Below are positions 12,040 to 24,175 of a DNA stretch of 64,000 bases, piece after piece. Position 1 is the stretch's first letter; the number at the start of each line of letters is the position of its first letter. The translations under genes and the position numbers were made by a program. The stretch comes from Epiperipatus broadwayi (lineage: Eukaryota; Onychophora; Udeonychophora; Euonychophora; Peripatidae), in contig JAQFVV010012424.1 of assembly GCA_028023455.1 (NCBI GenBank), forward strand, positions 1,408,001-1,472,000, read 5' to 3'. The notes below the pieces were generated by a model. It did no database searches. It saw nothing but the letters and a program-made list of their open reading frames with translations, and was not told the origin of the DNA.

Positions 12040-13764
12040 TGCCAAGGCCAAATTGGCACATGTATATAAAATAATTTGGTCTAAAAAAATTAGTTATTAT
12101 TAAAATCTTTCGTAAAAGAGTTTGAAATAAAAGATTAAAAGTGGGAAGGGGGTTTTCTTAAAGTCAAACTAAAAGTGTTATAAAAGAAAGTAAAGTTTTT
12201 CTAAATTAGTATTCGTAAAATAAGTAATTCAAAATTTAAAAAAATATAAATCTCTTTTCATTCAAGCTTATTATAATAAATTATATATGTGTGTGCGAGT
12301 GTAAATAAATGTATGCATGTTAGAAAAATATATGTAAATGAAAGTTAAAAAAAGAAATTATATTTGGAAAACCCAGTGATGGCTATTAAGTTGAATAAAG
12401 ATTTATTAAAAAACACAGCTGTGGACTACTAATTAAAGATATGAAAACAACACATTTTAAAATAGCTACTACTAATTTAACAATCAAACAAAAACACGTC
12501 ATAGGATTAATTACTAATGGAATTTTGACAACACCTATTGCACCTTTTGTTAGAGGATATTAAAATGAAAACAATTTGGATACATAAATAGCCAGATTTT
12601 TTTATCGGAGTTCAGTTTTTTCAGTCTAGTTGGCAGTGACAGTCTGGTTTCAGTTGAGATAACAGTGCATTTCTATTATGTATCCAGAAACAAAAATGCA
12701 TTGTTGAGCAGCTTTTGGAAATATATGATCATGCTTCAGCCTTTTTAGTCCAACAAGATCATCAAAACCTGCCTGTGAAATAATGTCTGCATAACAACTC
12801 AGAAATCCTCCATCAAACGTTCAACTGTCTTCAAGAATAAAGCCAATGGATTCACATAAAATCTCTTCAAGAATCATCCAAATCTAACCGGTTATATATA
12901 ATTCATCAGAAGCAGCAGAAGCATCCAACAACAAGCAATATCCCCATTCCAAAAATCCTAGGTAAACATTTATTTATTATCATTTATACACAGTAGCCAC
13001 CGCTGTAATTCATAAATATTCAAGATTCAAATTATATGAACTCTATCATACATAAAATGAACTATTGATATGTGTGTTTAAGTTTCAAATGCTATTAATG
13101 CTTTATTATTATATTTGTGAATGCTATATGAGTTAATATGTGCATGATCATTATATCAGTGTTATTAGTTAAATTAGATAAATACCAGTGTTCTACTATT
13201 AAAATCTACAAGAATATTTAAACTAGTTTAGAAATGTTAATTTAGAATGTGTGTGTATTATATTAGATTTATAAAGATGTTTAAATTTAGTCAATAAATG
13301 TTGGGTAATAAATTATCTTTAAACTTAATTAATGTTAATTAAAATAAAATGTCTTCAAACTTAAACTTTATTTGTCGGTCAATTCTTTTTACCAACCTTT
13401 TTATTAATTTTTTCCACCACTAATTTTGTATAATTTTGTTATTGAATTAAAATTAGACAGAGCTGGTTTTAGGGAATGTTTCAAGTGCTGGATTATGAGC
13501 CTACTGCCTGAATACGTTAGTCCTCAGACTAGCTGGCGCCCCGGGGTTTACCCCGAAACAAATAAAGTATTTGGATAGTAGGGGTTTGTTGATAGTTAAA
13601 GCTATCAATAAGATCTTCCATTTTGCTCGAATGTGCCGGTTCATCCCCGTAACATTTATAAGATTATAAATGTATTAGGAAGGAATTTGAAACCAGCCAA
13701 AACTTATATATATATATATATATATACGTATAAGTAAGTGGTTTCAGTGGTTTGACCCAGTACA
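12040..13764 (+). mobile_element. LTR-like unit Y1
   Basis: This is homologous to Y2 (57276-58890). Shared blocks include AATCTTTCGTAAAAGA near the start, TTTTTTTATCGGA..GTTCAGTT, and AAAATCCTAGGTAAA, a splice-donor site (GT at 12962). The sequence TTTATTTGTCGGTCAATTCT near 13368-13387 also recurs in Y2. A TATA-like ATAAATA lies at 12584. The 3' block carries AGCTGGCGCCCC (13531-13542) and then AATAAA (13561). The unit ends CAGTACA (13764) in (TA)n. It starts directly after the (TA)n that closes X, so X and Y1 lie head to tail. No protein is encoded. Confidence 0.6.
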
Positions 13765-13778
13765 ATATATATATATAT

Positions 13779-13959
13779 ATATTAAGCAATTAAATCATCC
13801 CACATGATTAAGAAATCCAGTACTGCCCTCTGTGAACTAATATATAAATACATTAGAGTTCGTATTTTGAAATACGAACTTTAATGTATTTATATATTAG
13901 TTCACAGAGGGCAGTATTGGATTTCTTAATCATGTGGGATAATTTAATTGCTTAATATT
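13779..13959. mobile_element. Near-perfect palindromic MITE, about 180 bp
   Basis: Two arms of about 85 bases (from ATTAAGCAATTAAATCATCC to its complement at 13940-13959) meet at TTCGTATTTTGAAATACGAA with almost no loop. Only a few mismatches separate the arms, which suggests a recent origin or ongoing gene conversion. It starts in the (TA)n at the end of Y1. Confidence 0.85.
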
Positions 13960-13989
13960 TGTATATTTATTTCAGTATAGCATTATTCA

Positions 13990-14640
13990 CTGGGATTATT
14001 TTATATATATATATTTACAAATATAATATGGAATGAAAAATAATTATTTCAATAAACTTGCAAATAATGCCCATTTTCTTGTATCAATGATACTCTAATC
14101 AGCAAATGGAAAACAATGAATAGACTGGTAGTTACAAGAAAGTGAGCATTACTTACAAGTTTGTTTAAATGATTCTTCATTCCATATTTTATTTGTAAAA
14201 ATTAAAAACAATATTTTTTAGCTTTGAGTGCATTTATTTGAGTAAAAACATTTCTTTATATATTTTTTGTTTTCTACTTTTTCACTTTTTATAATATTGA
14301 ATTATTGAAAACAGTTTTCAAAGAATCATTCAATTTTAAATTACAAACGATATCATTAACTGTCATTAGACACTACTAGCATCAATGGTACATATAAAAT
14401 TCAAATTTAAAATTTTTCATTAATCTTTGGCAAAATTATTTGCAAAATATTAAAAAAAGTGTGTTGACATTGGAAATACAAATGTGTCCAAAATTTCAAC
14501 TAGACCAGAAATTGGTAAATGAGTCAAAATTGAATTACAATATTTATTTTACTAGACCAAAAACAGTAAGTCTAATAAAAGTGCATTAAAAAGAGTTTCA
14601 AATGATGTTTTATCTAGACTTCAATTAAGAAGAAATCATT
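13990..14640 (-). repeat. Right arm of the 8.75-14.65-kb inverted repeat, containing a 185-bp hairpin
   Basis: Blocks at 14215-14600 are complementary to 8800-9230. Examples are GTGCATTTATTTGAGTAAAA, TGTCATTAGACA and ATTTCAACTAGACC. The proximal part, 14014-14199, is a separate hairpin: TTTACAAATATAATATGGAA is answered by TTCCATATTTTATTTGTAAA with a loop near 14105. Confidence 0.7.
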
Positions 14641-16254
14641 GCCCTTATTGGATAATATTAAAGCTGTACAACCTATTAGTCTGATATGTTGACACTCCAC
14701 AATGATAGCACTGAATAGATTAGCACAATGGTAGCATGATGAATTCAGGAGCTAAAGATTTGTACTCTGAAGTTTAATCAGCCATTTTTGGAGATTTAAT
14801 GTTATATAATTCTTCAAATAATAAACCATTTGATTAATTTTTTAATTTTGATAATATATTCTTAATGCCAAGTCCATGTTAGTTTAATAATGCAAAATAA
14901 ATAACATTATAAGACCCTTATTTTACTTCAACAATAAACCCCAACAAAACTTGTTTAGTCTTAAGGAGATTGTTAATTGGTATTAATTGATAGTTTTCTG
15001 GCAACATCAAACGCAAAAAATTATCTCTGTTTACATGAATATAATCTTATTTCTGTTCTTTATTATAATAACAATTCACAATATAAGATGAAAATCACAA
15101 CAAATAACTGAGTTAAAGATTTATCAAAAGCCATATAATAAATGACATCCAATAATTATTCAAAAAACACCTCAGACTCACTACTTGAAATTATGAGGCT
15201 GAAATGATATTTGCTTTAAACAACATGCACTTATATATATATATATATATATATATAAACAACATGCACTTATATATATATATATATATATATATACTCT
15301 AATAGTTTTACTTTTACATATGATTTTAAGTTATGAGTAAAGACATTAAAAAAATTATGCCCAAGATGCATTTGACATTGAAACAATACTTTTCAATTCA
15401 CCCAGATCATACTTCTTTATATGTTGTTATCATTACTTATCCATAGCAGAGATTACTACAATTTCATTTACAATTGATATTTCTTGCATTTTTGTTTTAG
15501 ATAAATAAATTAATGATTACTGTTAATCATTTATTAGGCTAAAGATTATTATATCATTTTAAGCTCCACAAATCTAATAAATATTAATATATCTATTCAT
15601 AAATACAAGTATATCTGCTATTCATTTTAACTGCATTTTCTTTGTCCTACACATTTATGCTATTTCAATTTTTCTATTTTCTACAGAGACAATATATTCT
15701 GAATACAGATAAATATATTTTTTATCTAAAAGATACAAAAAAATTGTTGATTTTGTAACTACTTTTACAAACTGATTTAAAGATAAACTAGCAAAATGTA
15801 GACAAATGAATAGACTATTATTAAAAAAATGACAATATTAACATTAAGTGTAATTGTAAAGAAGTCAATTGTCACAATAGAGAGGAGAGTGTATAACAAG
15901 ACATGGATCAGTATATTTGTAATATCATCCTATGGAGATTTCTTATTTAAAAAAACACTTTATTTCAAATATATTTTAAAAGAATTTTTTTTCTTTACAC
16001 AAAACATCACAAGATATCAAGCACGTAACAGACTTTGTGTTTCTTCCCCTTTACTGCAAAATGTAGAAATTTTTAAATCAATGTTAGAAAATTTTGATTT
16101 ATGTAAAATGTATCAAGTAAATTAAGTTAATCCACATTTTTTAAACATTATTAATACTTGCTCTTAAGTAATTTGAGTTGTTTAGCTTAGTTTGCCAAAT
16201 ACAAACACTAATCTCTGAGCTCAAATTTTGTTTGATCAAATCTGCCATTTGGTA
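14641..16254. other. AT-rich non-coding stretch with a duplicated microsatellite
   Basis: At 15220-15295 the phrase AAACAACATGCACT occurs twice, each time followed by about 11 TA repeats. This is a tandem duplication of a word plus its microsatellite. A dispersed repeat (about 15425-15580) resembles 26870-27015 and 44850-44985. A 98-codon frame at 15829-16125 is low-complexity and I see no homology for it. Confidence 0.55.
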
Positions 16255-16650
16255 ATATTGTCAAGTTACTTTGCTCCTTAGTTTTTTTTTTCACAACAGC
16301 CCAGCCAACTTCCTTTTTATCCAATCATCTCATAAGAGGTCACTTTCTAGGTCTTTTAAAATCTCTTGGATCAAACTTTTACTGTTCTTTTATTACCAAT
16401 TCTTCTAGTGATATGTCTAGCTCATTTCTATTTCAGGCACTTAAGGCTTTCACTGATGGCAGGGATATTGTTTGTCTATCATCTATGTAGGTAGTTTGCA
16501 ATTTCTTCTTGCTATTCTTAACATACGTGTCTCCTTACCGCATTAAGTTGTCTGTTGTCTTTGCATTGCTCTTCTGTTAAGTATTCAAGTCTCAAATTTA
16601 TAAGTAAGAATTGATAAAACACATTTATTAAAAACTTTCCTCCTTATTAT
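16255..16650 (-). pseudogene. RTE-like LINE fragment, heavily decayed
   Basis: The nucleotide sequence follows 6740-7085 block by block: CACAACA.CCC, ATCTCATA..GGTC, TTTCTAGGTCTTTTAAAATC, GTGATATGTCTAG, and TTGCATTGCTCTTCTGTTAAG. No frame remains open. It is older than the copy at 6661-7505. Confidence 0.75.
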
Positions 16651-18135
16651 GCAATCCAGCTAATTTAAAGGTTCAGGTTATAAGGGGTATAGGAAAAAAG
16701 AGAACTATGCATGCTAGTTGAGATATGACATTTATATTAAAACATGTTAAATTGAAAAATTAACATGTTTAAAATACTTAGGGAAATAGTTTTATAATAA
16801 TTCTGTCTGTAAAAATAAACCCAAACCTCTAGCTGTCATACCTTAAAATAGCACGCATATCGCAAAAAAGATACTTAATAAATATTAAACAACTGAGATT
16901 TTACATTCGGTTCTTTTATCTAACTTAAAATAAATTTTAAATTTAAAGTAAAAATAAATATTAATATTTGCATTTAACTTTTATCTATTTTTACTTCTTT
17001 TTTACTGGGTAAAATAATTTTAATTTAAAAATTTAAATATTAACATTTTTTTTTAATAACATAAAGAAGTTTTTTTCTGAAAAAAATTCAAAGTAATGTT
17101 TTTTTAACTTTTTAATATTTATTGAGGTTAAGAAATATTCTGCGATAAATATATGCGTACTTACATGCACCGTACACATGGATATATATATATAATATTG
17201 TTAAATACAAAATTTTCCAACATTAAATTGTAATTTCTGGTTATAAAACCAATCGAATACCGTCAAATCGCTGTCACGCCCTCTATCCTTACTTGACTGC
17301 AAAGCAATTGCAAAATATTTGCCATATCAGCTATTTTGATATATATCGAGTCCAACTGGATAAGGATCATGAATGTGATTTGCTTGTGTTCAGTTAATTG
17401 TACATAAATAAACGAATGGCTTTATTTCTGAGAAATTAACCAAAAGTTTGAGTACCGGAAATGATAGAACGTTGTGATTCATGGATCTTAACCTCTTGAA
17501 AACTCATATTTTTTTCTCTAACCCTTCTGCAATGCTATGTCTGAAATAATATATTATGTAGTGCCATAACTTACCTATTTACCACAAAAATTTTAAGATG
17601 TTACTATGTTCAGATCACAAATTATGGCATGAAATGTGACAATGTCTTTCACACCTTAACTCACAACAGAAAAATATGCTAAGATTATGGGTCATTTTCA
17701 GAAAAACTGTTACTGAAATGATTCAACCTGCGATGACAGTAATGCCATGAATCTCAAAAAGGTTTTCAATTGTTTTCCAAAATTTTGTGATGACAAAAAA
17801 GACCACTGAAGTTACAAAACATATTTCATGTTGTAACTTGATGAACATTAGACTCATAAAATTTTTGTTGTGAATAGCTAAAATGTCTCAATTAGTACAC
17901 AAACTGTTTCACAGACATCACTGCAGGCAGGTTAGAAAGAGAGAGAACCAATCACTGAGATATATAGAGTATATGAAATAAATAAGTAATGATAATATCA
18001 TTTAACATTTAAAAGAATAAATAATAAATAAATTGCAGTTTTTGATTATTCAAATTTCTAATTTTGAAGAATGGTGGATCACATTAAAACGAATCCAATC
18101 ATTGACATATATAACATTCTGAAATCTTAATACAG
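16651..18135. other. AT-rich non-coding stretch
   Basis: No gene recognised. A less AT-rich patch at 17230-17420 lacks an open frame. A (TA)n tract lies at 17182-17193. Confidence 0.5.
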
Positions 18136-18250
18136 TAGCAAACTCTTCATTCAGTAATGCCACCCAGTGCAAGACTTAGTTATCAATGGTTGCAAGAAGG
18201 TTACAAAAACTTGCATTGGGTGGCACTACTGTATGGAGAGTTTACTACTG
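18136..18250. mobile_element. Fold-back MITE family M2, short variant
   Basis: The arms AACTCTTCATTCAGTAATGC.. and ..GGTGGCACTACTGTATGGAG form an inverted repeat around a short centre. The sequence downstream (GTAAGCATAGGAAAAGGTGATCATGTGATG) also accompanies the copies at 39062-39522 and 48236-48390, so the element extends beyond the hairpin. The long central palindrome of the 31.5-kb copy is missing here. A 111-codon frame crosses the element (18157-18492) but is a by-product of it. Confidence 0.8.
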
Positions 18251-18493
18251 ATTTAATGACTTTTGTAAGCATAGGAAAAGGTGATCATGTGATGTTTAAG
18301 TGGTTTTATATGGAAATCTTGTGGTTTAATAAAATTTGCTACAAATATGGACAAAATTATTTTATTCTTTTATTATCTACTTTTGTAATATTATCTATAA
18401 ATCACTTTGTATTTTTTAGTAATATAAAGTCAAGAGCAACTAATACATTTTATAGCAAACAAGATAATTCAAACAATCTATTATTAAAATAAA

Positions 18494-18667
18494 ATTGCCA
18501 ATAAAATAATATTAATATTGTCTATGTTCTTTATTACTTTTTATAATAAGTAGAAGTTCTGAAGAAGATTGCTGGACAATCGAAACTGTCAATCATGGAT
18601 TGCAAAAAAGCATTGTAAAATGTAATAAAGAACATAGATGATATTAATATTATATGGATTTGGCAAT
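18494..18667. mobile_element. Fold-back element, 174 bp
   Basis: ATTGCCAATAAAATAATATT and GTCTATGTTCTTTATTAC at the left are answered by GTAATAAAGAACATAGAT and ATTATATGGATTTGGCAAT at the right. The loop is about 85 bases. Confidence 0.8.
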
Positions 18668-19820
18668 GTGATAAGAAAGATAAAATTAAAATACAAATAA
18701 ATAAAATAATAATTTCAGTGTAGGTTAATTGAGTAAATCTACCATAAGATGTTGTTGTTTAGATAAATTATTACATATTTGGTATTTTATAAGGTTCTTT
18801 TTAGCTTCCAGGAAAATACAGTGATGTTCCCTATTTAATTGAACTTAATTTTCTTCAATTAGGCTTCCTCACTTGAAAACCATGAAGTTAATTTTCAGGA
18901 AATCCCAATACCAGAATTACTAACTCTATATTTCATTTGTCAGCAAAACTCTGTATATATTTACCTATAGATTATTACCAATAATTAGTTCATGCTGTTC
19001 TCTTTTGTATTTATATAACAATCTTTTCAATTCCACCCTTCAATTTCAAATTGCTTAATTTTTTAAATATTTGTAATTTCTTGCTGTTCCACCAAGAATC
19101 ACTATAATTTATCTATTATCTTCTCATTTTAACTATCCTCAACCCATATCCATTTTATTTTAATTTTATACATCATTGAAATTACTTTCCAAGAGCAGTT
19201 ATCCACATTTTACTCTTGAGATATCTAGTGTAAATTTGAGTAATATGTGGTGTATGTGCTGTAAAATCTCCATTTCCAGATTGATTATTAACTTTTGTCT
19301 TTATAGAAATGATTATAATTCAAAGCTAAAATTAATGCACTTACACAAATAGTACACAAGTAAGCATATGATAGGTCATGTGATTTGATAATGTCATGCT
19401 GGTACTTCTTGGATTTTTTCTTTTTTATATTCTTTTTCATTTCTAAAACAAAATTTCCATATTAGATCAGTATTAATATTCTGTGATTAACTTGTAAGAA
19501 CTAAATGTGGTTTTATAACACAAATGCTACAACCGGTATCTGAGACCAGTAGTGAAAAAAGTGTTATTTTATTATATAATTAAGGTTACAATTTAATTTG
19601 TTTCAAGTATTATTTACAATAAATTATATTTATATAAAAAAGTAAAAAAATATAATCATAAAATGACAAAAAAATGGAGAAACAAGTATTTAGAATACAA
19701 TCAATATCACTTGCAACTTTGGAAGCTTTCCTTTAGAAAAATCAGGATCAGTTATTATAATGAAATAAATGTGATTTTTTTTATTATAGGCATTACTTAC
19801 ATAAAATATATTTGTAATAA
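18668..19820. other. AT-rich non-coding stretch
   Basis: Nothing recognisable; no frame of note. Confidence 0.5.
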
Positions 19821-19821
19821 T

Positions 19822-20440
19822 AAATAAATAATCATAATTTCTAAATATCCGAAATTGCAAAGCAGAAGTAACTACTTCTGACTGAGTTATCTTGCATCAA
19901 AAACCAATGGAAGGATATAGTGATATCATTCTATCTTTGGGCTTTGTTGTTATATAAGCTTAGTTTTTGACTTAGTTTTTAAATTATATGGTGAATTTTG
20001 TCTATTGTTATAATTTATGTACAGACTAAATATTTTGTAATCACCTTTAATATATTAAAAGGATGAAGAATGAGTCTTACTTGATGCTACATAACTCCAT
20101 AAGAGGTAGTTACTTCCATTTTGCAATTACAGATATTTAATTGTTATGATTATTTATTTATTATTATGATTATTAAAACTAATATTTCACTTAATGTTCA
20201 AAGATTATTAGAAGTAAGACTCATTCTTCATTCTTTGAATACATTAATGGTGTTTGTAGAAAATTTAGTCTGCACATAAATTAAAACAATAGAAAAATTC
20301 ACCATATGATTTTAAAACCAAGTCAAAAACTAAGCTTATATAACAACAGAGCTCAAAGATAGAATGGTATCATTCTATTGTGTTTTAATGCTGCATAATT
20401 TTATGAGAGGGAGTTACTTTTGCTTTGAAATTACAAAATG
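19822..20440. mobile_element. MITE (340 bp) plus inverted partial second copy
   Basis: The first copy, 19822-20160, has terminal inverted repeats of about 50 bases: TAAATAAATAATCATAATTT..GCAGAAGTAACTA against TAGTTACTTCCATTTTGC..ATGATTATTTATTTA. From 20165 to 20437 follows a second, partial copy in opposite orientation. Its GAAGTAAGACTCATTCTTCA, CACCATAT and ACTAAGCTTATATAACAACA blocks are complementary to 19930-20085. Together they form a fold-back of about 600 bp. Confidence 0.8.
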
Positions 20441-20974
20441 TATACATTTATAAAAAAAAAATAAAAATATAATTACAAAATTGGAAAAAATGGAAGGACA
20501 AAATTACTTATGTTTAGATTGCTATCACTCCTAATGCAATACAAGAAGTCTAAAAACTTACACTATATAAGGAAAATTTATACTAATTACTTTTTTGAAA
20601 AATATAAAGACTTTTATAAGGGTACTGACATAGATACCTGTTCAGTTATTAAATTCTAGGAAATCAAGATTTATGAAAATTTTATGAGGTATAATATTGA
20701 GTCATTGAGTGTTTCAAAGCACAATTATTTTTCATGAATAATTTTTTACATTTTTTTATTAGCAAATTAAATAATTTCACAGCTTTGTCTAAAGATGGGT
20801 ACTAATTTAAGAAGTGTGGTGGAAAATCACTAAAAAACTCATTTTTTAATATAATTACAATGCATTAATATAAGGGTATTGTGGCTGTTGGTCTAGATTT
20901 GTGAAATAAATATTATTTATACATTAACCATTTGATTAACTTATGCCTCAAACTATCAATAATACTAAGTCAAT

Positions 20975-21052
20975 TTTATTTATGTAAATAGAGGGATTTG
21001 ATCTCAGGATTTTTCAGTCTATTCATTCTCCACTCCATCTTAAGCTACCAAT
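20975..21052 (-). repeat. tRNA-Phe-like sequence, copy 1
   Basis: Read on the minus strand it gives TAGCTTAAGATGGAGTGGAG, then AATAGACTGAAAAATC, then GAGATCAAATCCCTC. The middle block matches the tRNA-Phe anticodon arm (TTAGACTGAAGATCTAA, anticodon GAA). The last block is a weakened B-box. A nearly identical copy lies at 21488-21555. It is too degenerate for a working tRNA and is better read as the tRNA-derived head of a repeat. Confidence 0.55.
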
Positions 21053-21345
21053 ACACATGACTACCCACATGTGAAAAAGATACATGATCTCTAATATACA
21101 TATTTCATGCAGAACCAGCACTCATCAGTTGGGCTAGATCATAATCTCCCACACATATATACAATCAATGCTTGATTTATATTAAGATAGCAATTCCTCA
21201 AACTTTAATGGACAGGATTTAATCTTCTCACTCTTCCAACTACTCAACCATTCATTTCATTGAAAAACCAACAATGAAATGCTCAAAGTCCTTGCTGAAT
21301 TTGATATTATAGTCATACCCATGTAGACATTATGTTAACATATCC
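21040..21345. repeat. MITE family M1, diverged copy
   Basis: This aligns with 6125-6400. Shared blocks are CACATGACTACCCACATGTG, GATACATGATCTCTAATATA, CAGCACTCATCAG, CAAACTTTAATGGA and TCAAAGTCCTTGCTGA. The terminal inverted repeats are eroded. Confidence 0.75.
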
Positions 21346-21487
21346 CCTCATATTATAGGACATTACATATTCATATATATTAATAGACAAAAAAGGAATA
21401 GGCTGGATTTATAATATGATGTATATGATGTAATCTATTTCCCAAGCAATAGTAATCCTAAGCCAGTATGTAATTTGATTATACTTG

Positions 21488-21555
21488 TTTTTTATATAAA
21501 TAAATGGATGGATTTGAACTCATGATTTTTCAGTCTATTCATCCTCCACTCTATT
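21488..21555 (-). repeat. tRNA-Phe-like sequence, copy 2
   Basis: On the minus strand this carries the same anticodon-arm block (ATAGACTGAAAAATCATG) and a better B-box (GAGTTCAAATCC). With copy 1 it flanks the M1 sequence in direct orientation. Confidence 0.55.
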
Positions 21556-21875
21556 GTTTTTTTTTGTTGAGACCATTTTTTTTATAAAGATAGATATTAG
21601 TTTCAGTTCTCCACTAGAATTTTTTTAATAATTACATAAGACATTACTTTCTTCAAATTTGAATCATTCATCTAACTTGAATTATCAATTGTATTTCTTG
21701 TGTTTTCATGTGTCATGTTTCCAATGTTGTGTTTCATGTTATGTAACTTAAATTTATTTTCTAGAATATAACGTGTTATCAATAAAATTTATTTTATTAA
21801 AAAATAAATTAATTAATTCCTCTATCATTCCATTTTAACATAAAGAAAATTATTCTTATATATATATATATATAT

Positions 21876-23923
21876 TGTAATGGTATATAAATATGCCGTT
21901 ATATTAATTTAAAATAAAATCTTAAAGTTCGCAAATAAAAATAAAATCTATTAAAAAACTAAAAGCTAAAATGTTTGTTAAACATATATATATATATTTG
22001 CACAGATGCAAAACTTTAAAAATATTTTTTTTTTATAAATAAAAAAAAGGTATTTGAACGTACTTTTTTATAAAAAAATACAAGATTTAAATATAAAAAT
22101 ATTTTAATAAAGAAATAACGTAAGTAAAAATAAAAACAGGTATTAATTAATTCCTGTAATCTGTAAATGGAAATGATTGTTTATTAATTGAAAAGCAAGC
22201 TAGCCTTGGGGCTCTTGTGTAATTAAAAAGTCAGATGAAAATTAGATAAGAGAATAAAGAGAATTTAGCTTGACCAATGGAAGCACCAAGCCTCTCGGAC
22301 CTTAACAAAAATTTGGATTAGTGACATCTTTGTTCGTTCAATCTGGAGATTTACTATAAAAAGAAAAATATTGAGTTCCAGTCAGTTTCCAGCTTGCTTT
22401 TGTGAGAAGGGCGATAGAAGGCACATATCGCTCTCTCTCTCACTTATCTCAAATGAAATGACTGTAATACCAGGATTGTTCCAGCTAAGGCTGCCTTCAG
22501 ATAGACTGGGTTTCAAATAAAGACTCCGTGAAAATTAACACCAGGAACCGGGAGCTCTTCTACCGTAAGCTATATGAACTGAACAATTGTTAAAATCATA
22601 AAATTAATTAAGAACTTTCATCAAGAGTTGACAAGTTTAATAAACAAGCTAACCTAAATTTTGAATGGACTTTTATCTGACTTTTGTAAGTTTTCAGGTC
22701 AATTAATAATGTTTAATTTTATATGTTTGGCATTTGATAAAAATCATTTCCATTTTTTTTCTTATTGTATAAATTATTTAAATGCATGAAATTTAAGTTG
22801 GGTATAGATGTTGCATAGATTCGTTAGCAGTTAATTATGTTGTTGTTTCATATTTGATTGGAATATATAAGTCATTGATGTCAGTGCGGCATCTTATGAT
22901 GAATGCTATTGGGTTTCTTGTATTCCCTCTGCATTTGACGTTATCAATGACTTTGTATTTTGATCGTTTAGGTTTATTTTGAAATGTTTTTAACCATGGA
23001 ATCTGTGCAGCCGATCTGTGCTCAACATTATAAAACAAATTTTTATAAAATTCATCTGTGCAAACTTATATAAATATTAAATTTAAGTTGGCATGAATGG
23101 CTATATAGATTTGTAAAATTATATTAATTAATTAGGGGAGGGTAATCTTGGGTTATTTGTTTCGTAGTTAAATTAGGTCAATGGATTGGATATATTGGTG
23201 TAATTAGTAGATGTAGTATGAGATTTGCTACGGGCAGAATCGCTGTATATGCCACACACTTCCGTTTTGCCTATGGATGGGATCGTAAGTCGGCAAAAAG
23301 GACCGCCATCCCTTCCTATGGAGTTTTCTTTTTTATTGTTCTTCTTGCCCGACAGACGTCACATTCCTGTTCTGGGCGAGAAACAATTTCTTCTCTTAAC
23401 CCTGCTGTTCAGAGGTACATTCCTGACAGTATGATTTTTGTGTTGCCATATTCATGTTACATTGAATACATCAATATATCAGATGGATTGATGCCAGTTT
23501 GACTGCGAACTTTTGGCCTAAGGTTAAATCAGGGATAGAATATTTTCTTTTCAAATACAATCTATGTAGTCTGTTCATACTCGACACACTAAATTAAAAA
23601 TTAATATTAAAATCTCAATAATAAATGTTATTCCTCAAATTTAGAATGATTTTATATGTGCGTAAATAAATATTTTTATGTGTTAATTTCTGGCAGTGGC
23701 TTTTATTTTTTTATATATACAAACTAAACAAGTTATTTCTTATCTCTGTGTCTCCATGAGCTAGTGACAATGGGCTAACGGTCTGAATATTTAAATAAAG
23801 TGGAATCTTAACAGCGCGTATCTGCCTACTTTATAAATTTTTCTAGGCTCAAATGCCTAGATGGCGCCTTTGTAGTGCAGATTGTGGTTAGATTCGATCT
23901 TCACTTTCTTTTGGATCGTTATA
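21876..23923 (+). mobile_element. LTR-like unit A
   Basis: This aligns over its whole length with B (61894-63996). It starts TGTAATGGTATAAATATG-like in (TA)n and ends CGTTATA in (TA)n. A clean TATA box (TATAAAAAG, 22355) precedes a conserved transcript start region (TTGAGTTCCAGTCAGTTT) and a donor ACC|GTAAGC (22565). The 3' block carries AATAAAG (23794), AATCTTAACAGCGCGTATCT and AGATGGCGCC (23869-23878). Short frames near 23218-23502 have counterparts in B, but the frames shift between copies, so I read the unit as non-coding. Its structure fits a solo LTR (promoter, polyadenylation signal, TG..A ends) with an extra splice donor. Confidence 0.65.
22355..22570 (+). promoter_or_regulatory. TATA box and 5' splice donor of unit A
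   Basis: TATAAAAAG is followed 210 bases later by GTAAGC. The same pair lies at 62354 and 62578 in B, where intervening sequence has diverged but both sites remain. Confidence 0.55.
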
Positions 23924-23944
23924 ATATATATATCCGTTTAAAGA

Positions 23945-24175
23945 TGTTTATTTAAAGTTCTTTATATCAATAATTTCAATCTCTTTGGTCAAAGTTGCAA
24001 TCTTTAGTGTCTATATAAGTATATTGGACCATTAATAAAGGTGGGATTCTATCTTTATTATTAAAAGGAATTGCCTTGACAACAGTTTGAAATTGTTGAT
24101 TGTTATTGATATTGGGATTGTCTAAGTGTTGATTCATTTTAATGATATACTTTAAAATACACTCTACAAAATTCA
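23945..24175 (+). repeat. Dispersed repeat R1, left member of an inverted pair
   Basis: This is complementary to 25540-25725. Matching blocks are TTGCAATCTTTA, CTATATAA, GGTGGGATTCTATCTTTATT, AAGGAATTGCCTTGACAAC and ATTGTTATTGATATT. A third, partial copy lies at 25865-25920 (ACATACCAATATCAATAACA). Confidence 0.75.

Noticed and set aside
14700-14775. Possible tRNA-like sequence (TAGCACAATGGTAGCATG)
   Set aside because: An A-box-like word is present but the B-box and stems are not convincing; not enough to call.
15829-16125. 98-codon frame
   Set aside because: AT-rich low-complexity composition, no recognisable domain, no splice or promoter context.
18157-18492. 111-codon frame
   Set aside because: Its first third is translated M2 fold-back sequence and the rest is AT-rich; no homology recognised.
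23218-23502. Frames in unit A with partial counterparts in unit B (MPHT..LPMDG and CYIEY.N.SDGL peptides)
   Set aside because: The two peptides fall in different frames and shift relative to each other between A and B, as expected for nucleotide homology of a non-coding unit.
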